A stretch of 64,000 bases of DNA from Scylla paramamosain (Eukaryota > Arthropoda > Malacostraca > Decapoda > Portunidae), in contig NC_087151.1 in the NCBI RefSeq assembly GCF_035594125.1, positions 32,152,693 through 32,216,692 on the forward strand, read 5' to 3'. Under the pieces are notes generated by a model. It had not been told where the DNA came from and did no database searches. It worked only from the letters and a program-made list of their open reading frames with translations. Both the position numbers and the translations under genes were made by a program. This document shows positions 41,255 through 52,596 of this stretch, one piece after another. Every line of letters starts with the position of its first letter. The stretch's first letter is position 1.

Positions 41255-42266
41255 GTTCCGACTCAAGAACATCGTGTGGTGTGAATTTCCCGCTGATGAA
41301 GAGGACGACCCGGCCGCTAAGTACCTTGGTTGTGTAAGTCTTTGTTTTGGCCGCGACTGGCGAGGCTGAAGGGGACTGGAGCCGCAGGTGGACGACTCCC
41401 ACTTAACCGCGTCGTTAAGTCTGCTAGCGTCGTCTTGGTCCCGCGGCGCTCGCCATAACCCTTCATCACGCTGCGGCGGCGGCGCGACGGAGAAGTATTT
41501 GGGTTTACAGTTTAATAGCGAGTATTAAATCACATCAACGGAAGAGCGACGACTTTGGTGGCAGGGGCTTGTGCCTCAGTGGCGGCGGCGGCGGTACAGA
41601 TATACTCGGTCATCAAATCTTCCTCATTTCGTCCGATGACTACTAAAACTCAGCCAGACACTGACAAGGCGTGCTGAAAAACACAAGAGCACCGGAGGTT
41701 TCGGCCATTCCGTGATGTGCTCGTCAGGAGTGGATAACACTATTCACTGAAGATATATACGCGGCTGCCATGACTGAGCCTCTCACGATAACCTCTGTAA
41801 ATGTTTGGGTGTGAGGAGTTTTCATATTTGTTGAGTTCTTTACGGTTTGTAATGTTACGGTATTTCTTCAGGAAATATCCTCGATAATGTTAACAAACGA
41901 TTTCCTCATAATGCCTGGAGCTGCTCGCTGCAAGGCCGTGACTCATGGCGGGAGGCAGCTGAGTGCGGGAAGGCCCAGCTGAAGTAGTAACCACCTCTAT
42001 CCAGATGTAGCTGATCGCGGTAAAAGAGGTCGTGGGTCGAATTCGATTAAGGCCAACGTGCCCTCTCTTGACAAGGCGAGGCTGTGCTTGCAATTTAGCA
42101 GCAGTAACAGCAGCTGTAGTCTCGTCACGCCAACACGCAGCCTGCGTGGTGGAGGTGGCACGCACTCTCACGTACAAGGTAAACAGACTCAACGTGCAAA
42201 CCAACGACACACACCCTCCCTAAGGCACGGACCACACCAGCGCTACGATGGGGGAACACGCACGCC

Positions 42267-42267
<1 letters not shown>

Positions 42268-42316
<49 letters not shown>

Positions 42317-42323
42317 GGTGGGT
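42268..42323. repeat. (GT)n(GGGT)n microsatellite
   Basis: (GT)20 followed by (GGGT)4. A (GT)n also lies at 40733-40767. Confidence 0.95.
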
Positions 42324-43116
42324 GTGTGCGCGCGCGCTTGCTTGCAATTGTTCATATTCTACACATGGGCGTAGATCGACTAGTAAATAAGGGAAAAGTC
42401 AAACAAGCGTGATGGACCAGGCAGGCGGTGGCGGTGATGGTGGTGACAGAGGCGGCGGCGGCGACGGAGCGAGCTGTGACCCACTAGTTCCCCCACACCT
42501 ACTTTACGCGACATCTATTTGATCCTGACTTGTTTATCACCTTAGAAATAGTCACGTTTTCTTTACGCATGTTTTCCTCTCACATTTCACGTTTCATCAC
42601 CGCCCATCACACTCCGGGACGTATTGGTCACGCCGCTCTCGCCCTATTGATCTGTCCATGTTTTTGTTTATTCTTCTTGTTTTGCACTCAATGTAAATAT
42701 ATTTTTTTTCCGTGAATTCGTGTTGGCATGTCATAAAAGGTAATGTTTATAATAATATAATGGTGTTGCAGTTCCCGTGGCGCAGCCTTGGTGGGGCGGA
42801 GCGAGGCGCGGAGACAGGCTGGTTTACATACGGATGGTCTTGTAAGCAACTCAGGGAGGAAGGAGAGAGGCATTTCCCTTGAAGTATTTAGACGCTGCTT
42901 CCCTTTCTAAATGCTATTTTCCAATTCCTCCTCTCCTCCTACGTATCTCCATTCCGTCTTTTCTCCAATATTCTCTATCTTCCTTCCCCACCTCACTCTC
43001 CACTTTCCTTCACTATCTCGTCATCTCCCGGCGGCCGTTTGTCGTCGCTCGCCCTTTCTTCCATTAACGCTGCTCGATTATGCTTCCTTTACTTCCTCCA
43101 CCATTTCCTTTTTACA

Positions 43117-43119
<3 letters not shown>

Positions 43120-43170
<51 letters not shown>

Positions 43171-43186
43171 TGTGTGTGTGTGTGTA
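43120..43186. repeat. (GA)24(GT)8 microsatellite
   Basis: Passes directly from GA to GT. Confidence 0.97.
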
Positions 43187-43747
43187 ATTTAGTTTTATTT
43201 TAAGATTAAGAGCATTGTCATGAAGAATTTGGCAAGTTTACAATATTTTTATCTTATTCTTGGTATAATGAGAATAAGTGTAACGAGAGAAGGCGTGTAA
43301 AAGAAACAAGAAAATTATTATCGAGGTGAAAAATTCTTGAACTCACTAAGGTCTGGAAAGACTTGTGTCATCAACCTTATTGTACTTATAAGCAACAAAC
43401 TCCAGCATTATTAAGGGCAACAATAAATTGAGGAGTCGCACCCACGCTTTCGTAAAAGAAGAAAATCAGAGTGCAAGAAACGTTCTGGCGAAAGCGTATC
43501 GAAAATCCACAACAATTTGTCTTCTTGAGTTGGTGTTTGGCGATGAGGAAGTAATGGTGACGGACACAGGGCATCACCACACACTCGGTAAAGGCGACCA
43601 CGCGTATTCTTTTATTTCCTCCTAGATTGTGTGTGGGAATAAAACCACTTACGTTCCAAATTGAGGAAAGAAAACAATGAAAAAAAGTTAAAAGCAGGTC
43701 TTGGGGTGTGTATTGGTGTAATATTCAGCAGTTGTGGCCAGGCCTGT

Positions 43748-43936
43748 GGTAGTATTCTGAAACGCTTTGCTCTCTTAAGATTGTTTTTTCCTGTTAATAA
43801 TGTAGAAATCTTGTTAATTTGTCACTAGAACCGTAAAAAAAAAAAAAAAAAACATTCTTAGAAATCGGTGGAACTTCAATTAGAGCCTTTTGAAAGAAGT
43901 GGAAGTGCGGCGCAGAAGTGCTTCAGAATATGGACC
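43748..43936 (-). mobile_element. MITE-like family, copy 4, inverted
   Basis: Read on the - strand it begins ccatattctgaagcacttct, continues gcgccgcacttccac and 'ggctctaattgaagttcc', and ends gcgtttcagaatactac. It is thus in the opposite orientation to the others, shorter (about 189 bp), and lacks the part corresponding to 'cctttgaaatagttgtgg'. Confidence 0.68.
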
Positions 43937-44274
43937 TCACTGTGCTGGTTTGGCGTGGTACTGGCGGGCACACATTGCTGCCAGTCTGCCGGACGTCCCT
44001 GTCTTGGTAATAACTCGGTAATTACGAACTGCCAGTCACCGTTACTCAGTTTTTTTTTTTTTTTTTTTTTTTACATCATACAAATGAATGTCTGCCTGTT
44101 TACGTTGTATATCAAATTAGCATTTAAAGAATTACCGTGCTGCTGTTGTGTAGCGAATAACCGTAAATTGATTGTGAATTCGTGACTTTTTAGTGATGGG
44201 GATGAGGATGAAAAATATTTGTGTAGAACAGAGAGCTTCGGAAAAAGCCGAAAAGTGCTTGTCCACCAGAGGGC

Positions 44275-44430
44275 GATACACTGGCAGGGATACACTAGGA
44301 TACACTGGTGGGGATACACAGGGATACACTGGCGGGGATGCACTGGGATACACTGGCGGGAATACACTGGCGGGGATACACTGGAGGGAAAACACTGGCG
44401 GGGATACACTGGCGGGGTCACAGTGGGCGG
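44275..44430 (+). repeat. 15-bp minisatellite (GGGATACACTGGCGG)
   Basis: About ten tandem units of ggatacactggcggg with single-base variants and partial units. It makes long open frames in several phases, which are not genes. Confidence 0.85.
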
Positions 44431-45124
44431 TGTGTGGGTGTAGTGCAGGACATCACCATTCATGCGAGACAAGCTACACGTGCACACGAATTTATATAAT
44501 GGACAACATTTTGCGAATTGGTCGCAATTAGAGTTTCATGTTTTTCTGTCGCATTAGCAGGTAAATGGAATGTTTTCCTTCGATACTTACTTGGTCGTTT
44601 GCAAATTACAAAAATTACAAATATTTCATGGTAGTTTAATCATGTAAATTGAATGCAGAGTTTTACATGCGTGCCATGCATGCTGTATAATACTACATAC
44701 ATGTACGTATATTCGTGCATGCGCACATACATACTTTAAGTGTGTATGCATAGTATATAACTGTGTACATACTCATTATCATCATACTACATCACTGCAG
44801 GACGAGGGACATACGGGCCGGGAGTTTTACCCGTAAACTACCGGACTACATAATGAAAGCACTCAGGAGATAGGTGTGAAAGGAAACAGGATATAGAGAT
44901 ATTAGAAAAGTAAAAGAAAAGCAACTCCACTATATTAGTAGTACATTCATAAATACTCAAATATACACAGGGTTCAGAACTCTACCGAATATTTCATACA
45001 TGGCAGAAAACTAATTTTTCTCTTGTTTTGTACTATGATATTTTTTCCACGTTATTTAGTCCATTTCAGATGGACTCATAGCTATCCCATTTCCTTAGTC
45101 TTTTTTAGGGGGGTAGGAGTGGAA

Positions 45125-45125
<1 letters not shown>

Positions 45126-45213
<88 letters not shown>
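45126..45213. repeat. (TA)44 microsatellite
   Basis: Uninterrupted; directly precedes the direct repeat at 45216. Confidence 0.98.
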
Positions 45214-45215
<2 letters not shown>

Positions 45216-45217
<2 letters not shown>

Positions 45218-45298
45218 CTTTGTAGAAATGTTACTTAAATGAGCAATAAGAAAGCTCATTTATACTGTATTGAGTCACTTACGTGTATTTGAAAGGAC
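45216..45298 (+). repeat. 83-bp direct repeat, copy 1
   Basis: From atctttgtagaaatg to tatttgaaaggac; about 62 bp at its 3' side match 45937-45998 with four differences. It contains a perfect 8-bp-stem hairpin (AAATGAGC, 9-nt loop, GCTCATTT; 45237-45261). Confidence 0.75.
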
Positions 45299-45373
45299 AT
45301 GATTTTATGACCTATTAGTATTGTGTATTTACCACAGCAGTATGTAAATGGTGATTGAGTATAATAACACATG

Positions 45374-45376
<3 letters not shown>

Positions 45377-45446
<70 letters not shown>
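45377..45446. repeat. (GA)35 microsatellite
   Basis: A second (GA)20 lies at 45730-45769. Confidence 0.97.
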
Positions 45447-45449
<3 letters not shown>

Positions 45450-45728
45450 CGACCGTAGCAACTCGACAAACTGTGACAAATGTATCGGAAATGAGAACCG
45501 AGTTTAAAATTCTCGCCCGTTCATTTAAGGATCGAACCCTCTGGGCGGCCTGCAGGGTTACGATGCCATCTGGTCTTGGTAACCCCGCAGCTAAAGGTGA
45601 TATCACTTATTCACTCGTTTTAACAATCGTTTGTACCAAACCCATCAGTGATGAACGAAAACGAAGGAAAGAGATAATACTAATCAATAAATCGATTATC
45701 ATTCATTTTAATTATGATAAAGTTGTCT

Positions 45729-45774
<46 letters not shown>

Positions 45775-45914
45775 GCAAAAGAGCAGAGGATATCTTGTCA
45801 TTTTGCTCATTACTGGTATGAAGAATATAATTTCTTTTCCGAAAATTTTGGTCCCATCTGTGTGCGTTAGTCGATTTATCAAAGTAGTAGTCAATTTACA
45901 AATGTTATCTTTTC

Positions 45915-45998
45915 ATCTTTGTAAAATTGTTTTTTTAACTGAGCAATAAGAAAGCTCATTTATACTGCATTGGGTCACTTACGGATATTTGAAAGGAC
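45915..45998 (+). repeat. 83-bp direct repeat, copy 2
   Basis: Second copy of the 45216-45298 repeat, in the same orientation, 617 bp further on. The hairpin stem here has one mismatch. The interval holds two (GA)n tracts. Confidence 0.75.
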
Positions 45999-46916
45999 GG
46001 CTGTAAAACGAAGCATCAACACTGACATGATCGGGAAACAAACTCAGACCGTGGTATAAGACGTGTTAGTTTGGTTACTTTCCCTTTACTAGGAGATAAA
46101 AATGTTCTCATAGAATACCTATGAATAATTGGAAATTATTTGATGCTAGTAACAAGTAATAGATAGTTCTGAGGGCAGAGCTATGTGAGGGACGTCTGGT
46201 GGCGTAGTCTGTAACCTGTAATTTATTTTATTTAATATATAGATATTTTTATTAACTATTTAAGCATTATCAGTAATAACCTTATGCTTAGCAGTAAATA
46301 ATGAAAAAGACAAAAAAAAAAAAAAAAAAAAAAGACATGGACAGCATAAAATGCAGGTCGAAGTAAAGAAAGTTTACAGCGCTTTTGAGTCTTGAGATTC
46401 GAAACTTGATATAGTTCCGAGACCTTGAGAATTTGACCAGATAGGGGTGAACCGTGGCTGGAGTAGCTGGTGTGTATCTGTAAGCTTTTTGTTTGTGATT
46501 TTTATACTTCTTTTTACAGTTGCTTTGTATATCATTTTTTGTAGGTATGTTCAGTGTCTGAGGAAGAGGTGAGTTTGATGAGCCTTGTGGATTATATGTA
46601 ATAAGCCACTGAAATGTGTGTGTGTGTGTGTGTCCAGGGATCCATGTTTGCTCATCAGGAGAGGCGAGTTCACCCTCAGGCTCAGGCACCAAGTAGTTCA
46701 ATCAACCTGTGTGCGGTGTGGTAATGGTGTGTGATCGGGTAGTATATATAGGATTGCTCCATGTGTGATATATGGTAAAGAACAGTAGCAGTCTACCACT
46801 ACAATAGAATGATTACAAGGGAAACGGGGTAAAGGTGCAGCGAGGTGAATAGAAACCATAATAAGGGAAGGTTTATGCCCGAGTCTGTCAAAAGTTCTGG
46901 TATTTCTTGATAAGAA

Positions 46917-47072
46917 GTCCGCTCCACCTCCATTCCCCCCAACCCTGGGTGGGGGGTGAAAAATAAACTATAAGGGTGTTAAAAATATAAGGAAATTTAC
47001 CTTAATATTTCGGATTTCCTTAACCTGTCCCAGCTTCTAGACCCGCCCCCCACCCGATCCCCCCGCTTGGAC
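46917..47072. repeat. quasi-palindrome with G-rich/C-rich arms
   Basis: Bounded by gtcc (46917) and ggac (to 47072). The arms pair gggtgggggg (46947-46956) with ccccccaccc (47046-47055), and aaggaaat (46989-46996) with atttcctt (47014-47021), with a common centre near 47003. It may be a small fold-back element. It lies about 100 bp from the reverse transcriptase relic. Confidence 0.55.
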
Positions 47073-47169
47073 ATTAACCAAACCTAGTGTGTAACACGGA
47101 CGTGACATTCTCATTCACTAAAGTTTTTGATGTTAAAGGTAGTAGCAAGGATTTTACTGAAATCCCTAA

Positions 47170-47735
47170 GGATGGAGGATGACTGAGGTAAGGAAAGCTA
47201 GAAGACTTTGAACAGATTGCCATTCACTGAATGTACTGATGATAAGAAAGAGGGTAGTCTGAAAATTAAAGTCTTATGTCTGACTCTACGCTTATCAAAT
47301 GCTGTTGATATGTGACAGTGAAAGTTTCACAAAAATTCCTAAAAGTGGATGATCTAGACTAGATTCAGTAAAGCCAAACATAGAACACCCACAATGGAAC
47401 CCATACTGATCAGATTTAAAATTGGAAAGTGATAGAGATTTGAAAATCTTTCTTAAGAATACATTCAAAACTAGAAATACCGGAAATTGGAGTAAGAGGG
47501 TAGTTTGAAAGATCAGAGTGGTCACCCTTTTAAGGAATGTGCTGAATGTAAGTAAACTTCCAGTAGGAAGGAAGGGTTGATGACAGTTAGAAGAGTTTGA
47601 CCGGGCAAGGTGTGAGAATGGAAGCACTATTGAGGGGAACAATATGAGGGTCCATAACCCTTCCAAGGGCTAAAGCCAGTTATGGCATGGAAAACATCAT
47701 TGGAAGGATCTTGATGGTAGACATGAAATTGAGGT
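47170..47735 (-). pseudogene. decayed non-LTR retrotransposon reverse transcriptase fragment
   Basis: On the - strand, scattered over three frames with stops and frameshifts, are pieces in the order of a LINE reverse transcriptase. Near 47735-47690 is [19 protein letters not shown], like the 'GLNPxKAxGPDGVPP' block. Near 47560-47510 is PSYWKFTYIQHIP then KGDHSDLSNY, like 'SxWKxAxIxPVPKKGDxSxxSNYRPI'. Near 47420-47390 is KSDQYGF, like 'LSDxQYGFRxGRST'. Near 47310-47290 is ISTAFDK, the motif-A block, with the expected catalytic Asp before it apparently replaced. It is antisense to the beat-like gene, inside its last intron, and cannot be functional. Jockey-like or I-like origin is plausible but not settled. 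Confidence 0.75.
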
Positions 47736-47825
47736 AGATGAGGTGGCATTGGTGCTGTCAGGTTGAAATTGAGAAGTGAAAGTTATTGATGTTTTTGGCT
47801 CGGTGCCATAAGTTGAGGAAAGTTC

Positions 47826-48001
<176 letters not shown>

Positions 48002-48550
48002 GGAAACAATTTGTGTAACAAATTTGTCAAAATTTCAAAATGCAATATTATACAACAAAAGCTGCCATCTGGCAATAATTGGTGCTATGTTGCAAATATG
48101 TACCAAAGTCCTGAACACATTTGCATCCATATCCATGAGGATGTCACAATTTGATATCAGCTGTTTTGTAGAAACTGGCATCCACATCTGCATCCACAAA
48201 ATACATACACATGACATTCACATACACATCAGCAGACCTCTGAATTTTGATATCTGATGCATCTCTATTCCAGTATCAGAAAGTGGCTGCACAAATTATT
48301 ACCTCTATTACTACAAAATTTGTCTTGTAGAATAACTTCAGTTTGCTAAAAGATCTCATTGCATCATCAGACTGATTTTTTTTTTTTTTTTTTACCAGTA
48401 TAATGTCCTCCCTCAATCAGATTTTCTGTGCATGTTCCTCTTTAAAGATTAATTTTGGAGTTGGTCAAACTTTAACTTAACATTTGAAGTGTTCGTTACA
48501 GAGCTACTGTGTAAAGTAGTAGTCTGACTTGGTAATCATTATGCCCACAG

Positions 48551-48651
48551 GATCACGCCATGCAGAGAGCAGCAGTTCTCCCCACACTCTCCACCCAACC
48601 ATGGCCTCTTTTCTCATGGCGGCAACCCTCCTGGTGCAGGGGTTGCTGTAA
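48551..48651 (+). CDS. beat: beat-like protein, terminal coding exon with GPI-anchor-like tail
   Basis: The acceptor atgcccacag opens an exon whose first two bases complete a Gly codon with the phase-1 base of the 36426-36552 exon. It then encodes 32 residues and a TAA stop at 48649-48651. The residues are a hydrophilic Ser-rich stretch (SRHAESSSSPHTLHPT) followed by a 16-residue hydrophobic end, MASFLMAATLLVQGLL, with nothing after it. A small-residue cluster, a short spacer and a hydrophobic extreme C-terminus is the pattern of a GPI-attachment signal, and several Beat proteins are thought to be GPI-linked. With this exon the five-exon open frame totals exactly 600 nt. The evidence is the acceptor, the frame match, the tail and the AATAAA 64 nt after the stop; there is no direct homology because Beat tails are not conserved. 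Confidence 0.7.
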
Positions 48652-48740
48652 CCTGAGCCTCCGTATCACTGCCTAGGTCTTGCATTAGTCTGAGTCTTGC
48701 TGTATGTGCTGCCCAATAAAGTAAGTCTGTACTGTTTTTT
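48652..48740 (+). promoter_or_regulatory. beat-like 3' UTR and polyadenylation signal
   Basis: A short 3' UTR follows the TAA. A canonical AATAAA lies at 48715-48720 and is followed by a GT-containing and then T-rich stretch (gtaagtctgtactgtttttt), as expected of a downstream element. Cleavage is expected at about 48735-48745. Confidence 0.6.
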
Positions 48741-50760
48741 CTCTTCTTCCAAACTTCAAGATTTGGAGGTTGGTGGTGTGTGGTGATGAATCACGCAATA
48801 GAACAGTTCCCTAGGTATTTTTTTAGAAACATGAATAAGTTTATGGAGGGAATATCACTAAGATTTAAATTTACTATGTTTGGAATCATTGAGAGTGCAT
48901 CTGAAAGATGTCTTTGACTGCTTCAGTAACTGACTGAATGTACAGTGCTTCATGGGGGATTATGATCTTGTTTGGTAAAGTGATGGTACCAAAGGTAGCC
49001 CATTGTCAATATTCAGATTAGATTAATGTGAAATAAATACTAACATATCCAAGAAAAATTGTTTGTTCATCACTTTGTTGATGAAAATTAAATAAACTAT
49101 CACAAGTTTGCAAACAGAGAAAGGGTCCCTTAGCAAAATTAAATATGTATGTGTTCAGATGACAGGAAATGGAGAAAATTATATAATTCACAATACTATG
49201 AATGCTGTTCTTGTGTAAGAAGGAAAATGTTGTACATATAGAGCTTTCCATGTACTGTCAGTAGCCAGTATGTGGATTGATCTCGGTTAAAGACTAACTT
49301 GAATCATTGTAGGATCTTGAAATGCCCTTAGATGCAGTTCCATAAGGAAGATATATATATATATATGTAGTCCTTTGTGCCAAGATGAAGTTTACCTAAA
49401 TTGCCTATGTAAGCCCTCTGTGATCTTGACCATAAGAAGGCTTATCATTCTTATGGAGTCTCTACCATCTTGAAGAACAACCCTTCCATGCTCGCATCTT
49501 CCCAATAGTTATTTTTTCTTATCAATATATTCTAGTTTACATGTAACTTATTTCAATGAGTGACTTTCCTGTTGTCAAATTTTCATTGCAGTTTTATTTT
49601 CAAAGTTCCTAATGGGGAATATGAACATCTTTCAAATGACAGCCTTCTGTTTGACCTTCATTTTATATTTTTTTACACAGTGATCACTTGGCAGAATGAA
49701 AATAACTTATCTTCTGAGTAGCTGAAATAAAAATTTTGCTATTAAATTAAACATTTTGAAAGCTCTAAATTTAATTGGTCTGGCCTATATCATTCATTTT
49801 CTATTTTTACCCACATATTTTTCCTCTACGCTGTTTACTTTTTTTCTGGCAGAGTTGCTGCTACTGTGGTAGATTGTGGGAAGTGCTCATCTGCTACATT
49901 TGTTCCATCAGTAGCTTTATATGATTTTCAATTGTCAGTATGCAGTCCACTTATATGCTGATTATTTTACTCAGGGCCATTGACAGTATTGATAGGCAAC
50001 CATCATTATTATTTTTCTTATCATAATTCCTGATGAGCTTCATGCACAATCCATAGCTTCTGATCATAATTGTTTCTGAATGGGACTGATGTAATTCCTT
50101 CACAATTCTATCAAGTAGATACATTCTTCCATCCTCCTATCTTGAAGAACACTTGGCCAACACCCCAGCACCACCATACTTTTGCAGTACAAAGGTTTTA
50201 TCCATCACTGTATAGAGAATGGTTCTCATGCACGTGGTTAAGAGAAGGAATCACGACAAACTTCCAGGCAGGGTAGAGACAAGAGGTATTTGCCTTATCA
50301 GTTACCTTTCTTGTGCTACATTTTCAATTTTTCTTTTTGCCATAGCTTTTCTTCTTTTGTTTTCACTCTTCATTTTTTTTTTGCATTATTATTTTTTTAG
50401 TTATTGTCTGCATGAATTTACTGCTTGATGGCCTTACTATGGAAAACAAACTTGCTGTTGCTCTTATTCTGTTTATGATACAAGTGCAAAGTTTCACCAG
50501 GATCTTAACTGTGTGATTCCTTTTGTAGCAGTCTGTCTTCTTTTATTTTTGTCTTGTAACTTTAGACTCCAGCAAGAGGAGGAGTGGCAAGCCACAGAGG
50601 GAATTACTGACTTACCTTCTTGAGACTTTCATTGAATGTGTTTTATATTTATACCTTCCTGTTGTAAATAAAAATCTTGAGTATATCCACAAAGTATGAT
50701 GGAATGAAAATACTGATTTTCTTTAGCAATGGGGAAAGAGAGACTATTCATGAGATAATG

Positions 50761-50862
50761 TAGCAAGTCTTGTGCTGTGAAATTGTGTGAAGGGTGAGGT
50801 ATATTAATTTGTAGCAAGTCTTCTGCTGTGAAAGTGCATGAAGGGTAAAATGTTCATTAATT
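50761..50862 (+). repeat. 51-bp tandem duplication
   Basis: tagcaagtcttgtgctgtga at 50761 recurs as tagcaagtcttctgctgtga at 50812, with further matching words (gaagggt, attaattt). Confidence 0.75.
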
Positions 50863-52469
50863 TAAGAAGAATTAAGTGTAGTCTTGGAACACAGAGAGAG
50901 AGAGTGTGGTGAGAAATGAGAGGAAATGAAACATACTGGAGGGAATCAGTAGGAGCAGGAGAACTGAGATAATCATCATAAGCTGTTTTAATCAACAATG
51001 CAGCATGTACTGATTTCATGACCATTGTTCCTTTTATTTGTTAACTAGTTCTTCACATGTTAGCAGATCCACACACTTATGTAAAGACCAATAGAGATGA
51101 GAAGAACTCCTAAGTATGGAGTATGAGGGTGATTACATTATAATTGGTACTATTTTAGTAATATGGTTGGTTCTAATTTTAGTAATATGGAAGTTGTAAA
51201 AGTGAGATTAAAGAAATCACAAGATGTGTAAGGTAAGAAGCTGGTCATGATGCAGCAGATGGAGATATGAATATGTTTGTTATTTAAGGAAGGGATGGAA
51301 GGTTGAGTGAATGTGAGAGCTGTCTTTAGTGTGTGTAGTTCTCATAGTGTGTAGTGCTGTTTTGAATGTCAGTAAGCTAAACAAACACCTGCCCAAGATA
51401 TGGAATGAACATAGTGATGTGATTGGAGGATAAGATTGAAATACTCTTCATTAAGTTAGAAGCAGGTGAGAGTGCTACATCAATAAAGAGAATATTTAAT
51501 GCCAACATAATTTGGAATTGTGAAAGGCCCATGGAAATATCACCTTTTCCCTAACAAATGACAATACTGTTAAACAAAGCTGCATATCATGATAAAAAGC
51601 CAATAAAAAGGCAACTGTGCTGTTTTTCATTATTATTTTAATTCATTCATGACTGAACTTTCACATGCTATGGAACTTTGTCCCATCTACCTGATTATGG
51701 TAAGAATGCCTTATTTTCTAGTTTCCATCTTAATCAGAACTTGAATAAAAAGTATTCAAGTATTCAGAGGAGTCTATCTGATTATGCCTATATTTATTCA
51801 TATACATGTTGACATCTTAAGTAGTATTTTCAAGTTTTGTGATTAGTCAATTTCAACAATTCCACTTGCTGCATTATTGCTGAATGCAGCAAAATTTTAT
51901 TTATTTTTTATTTTTATTTGTTTATTTTTTATTGTTTTTAATATTTCAAACCTAACAGGGGTATTGACACTTGATTGTTTATGTATATAGGTATAGCTCC
52001 TTTTCCTTGTACAGTAGTTGTCTTTCAACAAGAATTCCATCTTTATTATCACTTACTTGTACTTAACTTTGACTAGTAACAGGCCATTTTCTTTCTTATA
52101 GGATGTCTTTTTCTTATTAAATAGAAGTAAATAATTGGAAACCACTTTCAGATCATCTTGTATCCCTCATTCATGTCCAGGAAGCCCTCAACAATGGATA
52201 GTTGTGAGAAATTCCTAAGTTTCTTTGATATTCCAGTCTTTAAGAACACATGATTTATCATTCTTTCTTCATTTTAAATTCTTCTTTGGCCTATACTGCT
52301 GGTAGGCATTTCTGGTGGAACTTAATTTTATTTTTTTTTAGGGTTAGATGGTCATTCCTTTCCAAGCTTTGGAGACTTAAGTTGGTTGACAGATGGTGAT
52401 ACAGGCAGATTTTTAGTGACTCGCTTTCATGGCGCTCACATCACTTCCTGATGCCATTGCTGTTGAATG

Positions 52470-52596
52470 TAGGGTTAATAGGAAGCTTGTGGATATCCTA
52501 TAGCCATTCAGCAATAGCTTGAAAGATGACCAGTTTCTGGCAGAATTCAGATCACTAAGATCACATGCATGCACTGACCACTCTGCCAGTGATCAG
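52470..52596 (-). mobile_element. tRNA-derived SINE head, decayed
   Basis: On the - strand, TGGCAGAGTGGTCAGTGC (about 52589-52572) is a good pol III A box, and about 20 bp later TGATCTGAATTCTGCC is a diverged B box (from a GGTTCGAATCC type). The segment continues with non-tRNA sequence, as in a SINE. It is not an intact tRNA. Confidence 0.45.

Noticed and set aside
41990..42060. tRNA-like words (gtagctgatcgcgg, gggtcgaattcga)
   Set aside because: A and B box matches are weak and no cloverleaf can be drawn; insufficient for a tRNA or SINE call.
45500..45600. GGTTCGATCC-like B box on the - strand
   Set aside because: No convincing A box at the required distance and no paired stems.
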